Below, piece by piece: positions 6,325-6,940 of a stretch of 6,940 bases of DNA (position 1 is the first letter of the stretch; each line of letters begins with the position of its first letter). This stretch comes from an uncultured Collinsella sp. (lineage in GTDB: Bacteria; Actinomycetota; Coriobacteriia; Coriobacteriales; Coriobacteriaceae), in NCBI GenBank assembly GCA_900549535.1, contig UROR01000108.1:1-6940 (forward strand), given 5' to 3'. The position numbers and the translations under genes are program-made. A model generated the notes under the pieces. The model did not search any database, was not told the DNA's origin, and saw only the letters and a program-made list of their open reading frames with translations.

Positions 6325-6940
6325 ATGCCTGTTCGAATCTATACCACCAATGCCGGCACGGATTTGAGCGATGCCGAGGCGGCGCTGCTTGCCGACCTGG
6401 TTGCCCGCCACGGGCGTGCCGTCTTGCTAGCGCCCTCGTTTGCCGAGCTCGACCTGTGCCGTCACGATGCTGCGGTTGCTGGCGCCTCGCTGGGCGTTGA
6501 CTACAAGACCCCTTCATCGTGGCTTCGTTCGCTGTGGGAGCTTTTGGGCGATGGCCGCAGTTTCATCGACAACATGCAGCGCCAGATGCTGTTCTCGGAC
6601 ATGATCGCCCGTCGCGACGATGCCGACCTCCAGCCGCTTTCGCGCACCAAGGGCACGGTCCGCATGCTCGCGCGCATGGCCCGCGATGTGCTGCCGGGTG
6701 TGGCGGGGACGACGGCCGAACGATGCCGTGGCGACAACTGCCAGCCTGAGCCAAAAAGCGATGCCGAGGCTCGTGTGTTCGAGCTTTTGCGTGTCTATGC
6801 GGACGGTTTGGACCGTCGAGATATGGTCGAGCCCTGTGAGGCGGCTGACATTATGGCTGGTGTCCTGGCCGATAACCTGCCGGCGTGCGCCCGCGCCGTA
6901 TGCGTGCGCGGTGTCACGTCGTTTACGTATAGCCTGCTCG
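6325..6940 (+). CDS. AddB-like nuclease/helicase subunit, N-terminal part (3' end outside window)
   Basis: An open frame of 205 codons runs from ATG 6325 to the window edge without a stop. The protein begins MPVRIYTTNAGTDLSD. The stretch GRAVLLAPSFAELDLCRHD (30-48) and then TPSSWLRSLWELLGDG (62-77) and RQMLFSDMI (86-94) follow the pattern of AddB/RexB N-terminal domains: a first beta-strand of the 'vl.P.....' kind, then a 'sf..la.....' segment and a helix with a leucine-rich arginine motif. AddB works with AddA to process double-strand DNA ends for recombination. I infer this family from the pattern only; the diagnostic C-terminal PD-(D/E)XK nuclease and Fe-S cysteines would be outside the window. 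No Walker A (GxxGxGKS/T) is seen at the N-terminus. GGAGGA (6317-6322) is the ribosome binding site, rather close to the start. Codon use is as in its neighbours. Confidence 0.55.
   Translation, partial: MPVRIYTTNAGTDLSDAEAALLADLVARHGRAVLLAPSFAELDLCRHDAAVAGASLGVDYKTPSSWLRSLWELLGDGRSFIDNMQRQMLFSDMIARRDDADLQPLSRTKGTVRMLARMARDVLPGVAGTTAERCRGDNCQPEPKSDAEARVFELLRVYADGLDRRDMVEPCEAADIMAGVLADNLPACARAVCVRGVTSFTYSLL

Overview
The window reads as a piece of core chromosome from a GC-rich, anaerobic gut actinobacterium of the class Coriobacteriia, most like Collinsella. This rests on codon use, the protein sequences and the mix of genes (a FucO-type lactaldehyde reductase, Rrf2/CysK/MnmA, a YerC-type TrpR-like protein next to an AddB-like protein). 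I made no database comparison, so the genus is an inference. There is no transposase, integrase, tRNA, rRNA or CRISPR array.

Layout. 2-751 (+) is the 3' part of fucO; its upstream end is outside the window. It is followed by a nested inverted repeat (775-873). 1008-2036 (+) encodes an M42-family metallopeptidase starting at GTG. It converges on mnmA (3273-2173, -), and the gap between them holds a hairpin and a very strong palindrome (23 bp perfect arms, 27 bp in RNA, 2088-2158). Upstream of mnmA on the same strand lies cysK (4393-3455, -), separated from it by an intrinsic terminator. Divergent from cysK is an Rrf2/CymR-like regulator (4647-5075, +). A near-perfect bidirectional terminator (5136-5182) separates it from a convergent small four-helix membrane protein of the 'phage holin superfamily IV' type (5576-5211, -). 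After a 324-base gap with a promoter and several small hairpins comes a YerC/TrpR-like DNA-binding protein (5901-6200, +), a clear terminator, and the start of a long gene that looks like an AddB-type nuclease/helicase subunit (6325 to the window end, +).

How the genes fit together. The centre (2173-5075) is a sulfur module: cysteine synthase CysK, the tRNA 2-thiouridylase MnmA that uses cysteine-derived sulfur, and a CymR-like Rrf2 repressor. In Bacillus, CymR works as a complex with CysK and its gene lies beside a desulfurase gene and trmU/mnmA. Two details support a similar circuit here. The regulator ends in an isoleucine-terminated tail (GYDYVI) of the kind that docks in CysK, and the predicted cysK promoter has a 40-bp two-tier dyad over its -10 element. 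Unlike classical CymR, this regulator also has four clustered cysteines, as in Fe-S-binding Rrf2 proteins.

Most of the window is ordinary housekeeping sequence. The items most worth a second look are the Rrf2-CysK pair with its operator, the long palindromes at 775-873 and 2088-2158, the mnmA start region where a promoter runs straight into a terminator hairpin, and the structured leader of the TrpR-like gene.
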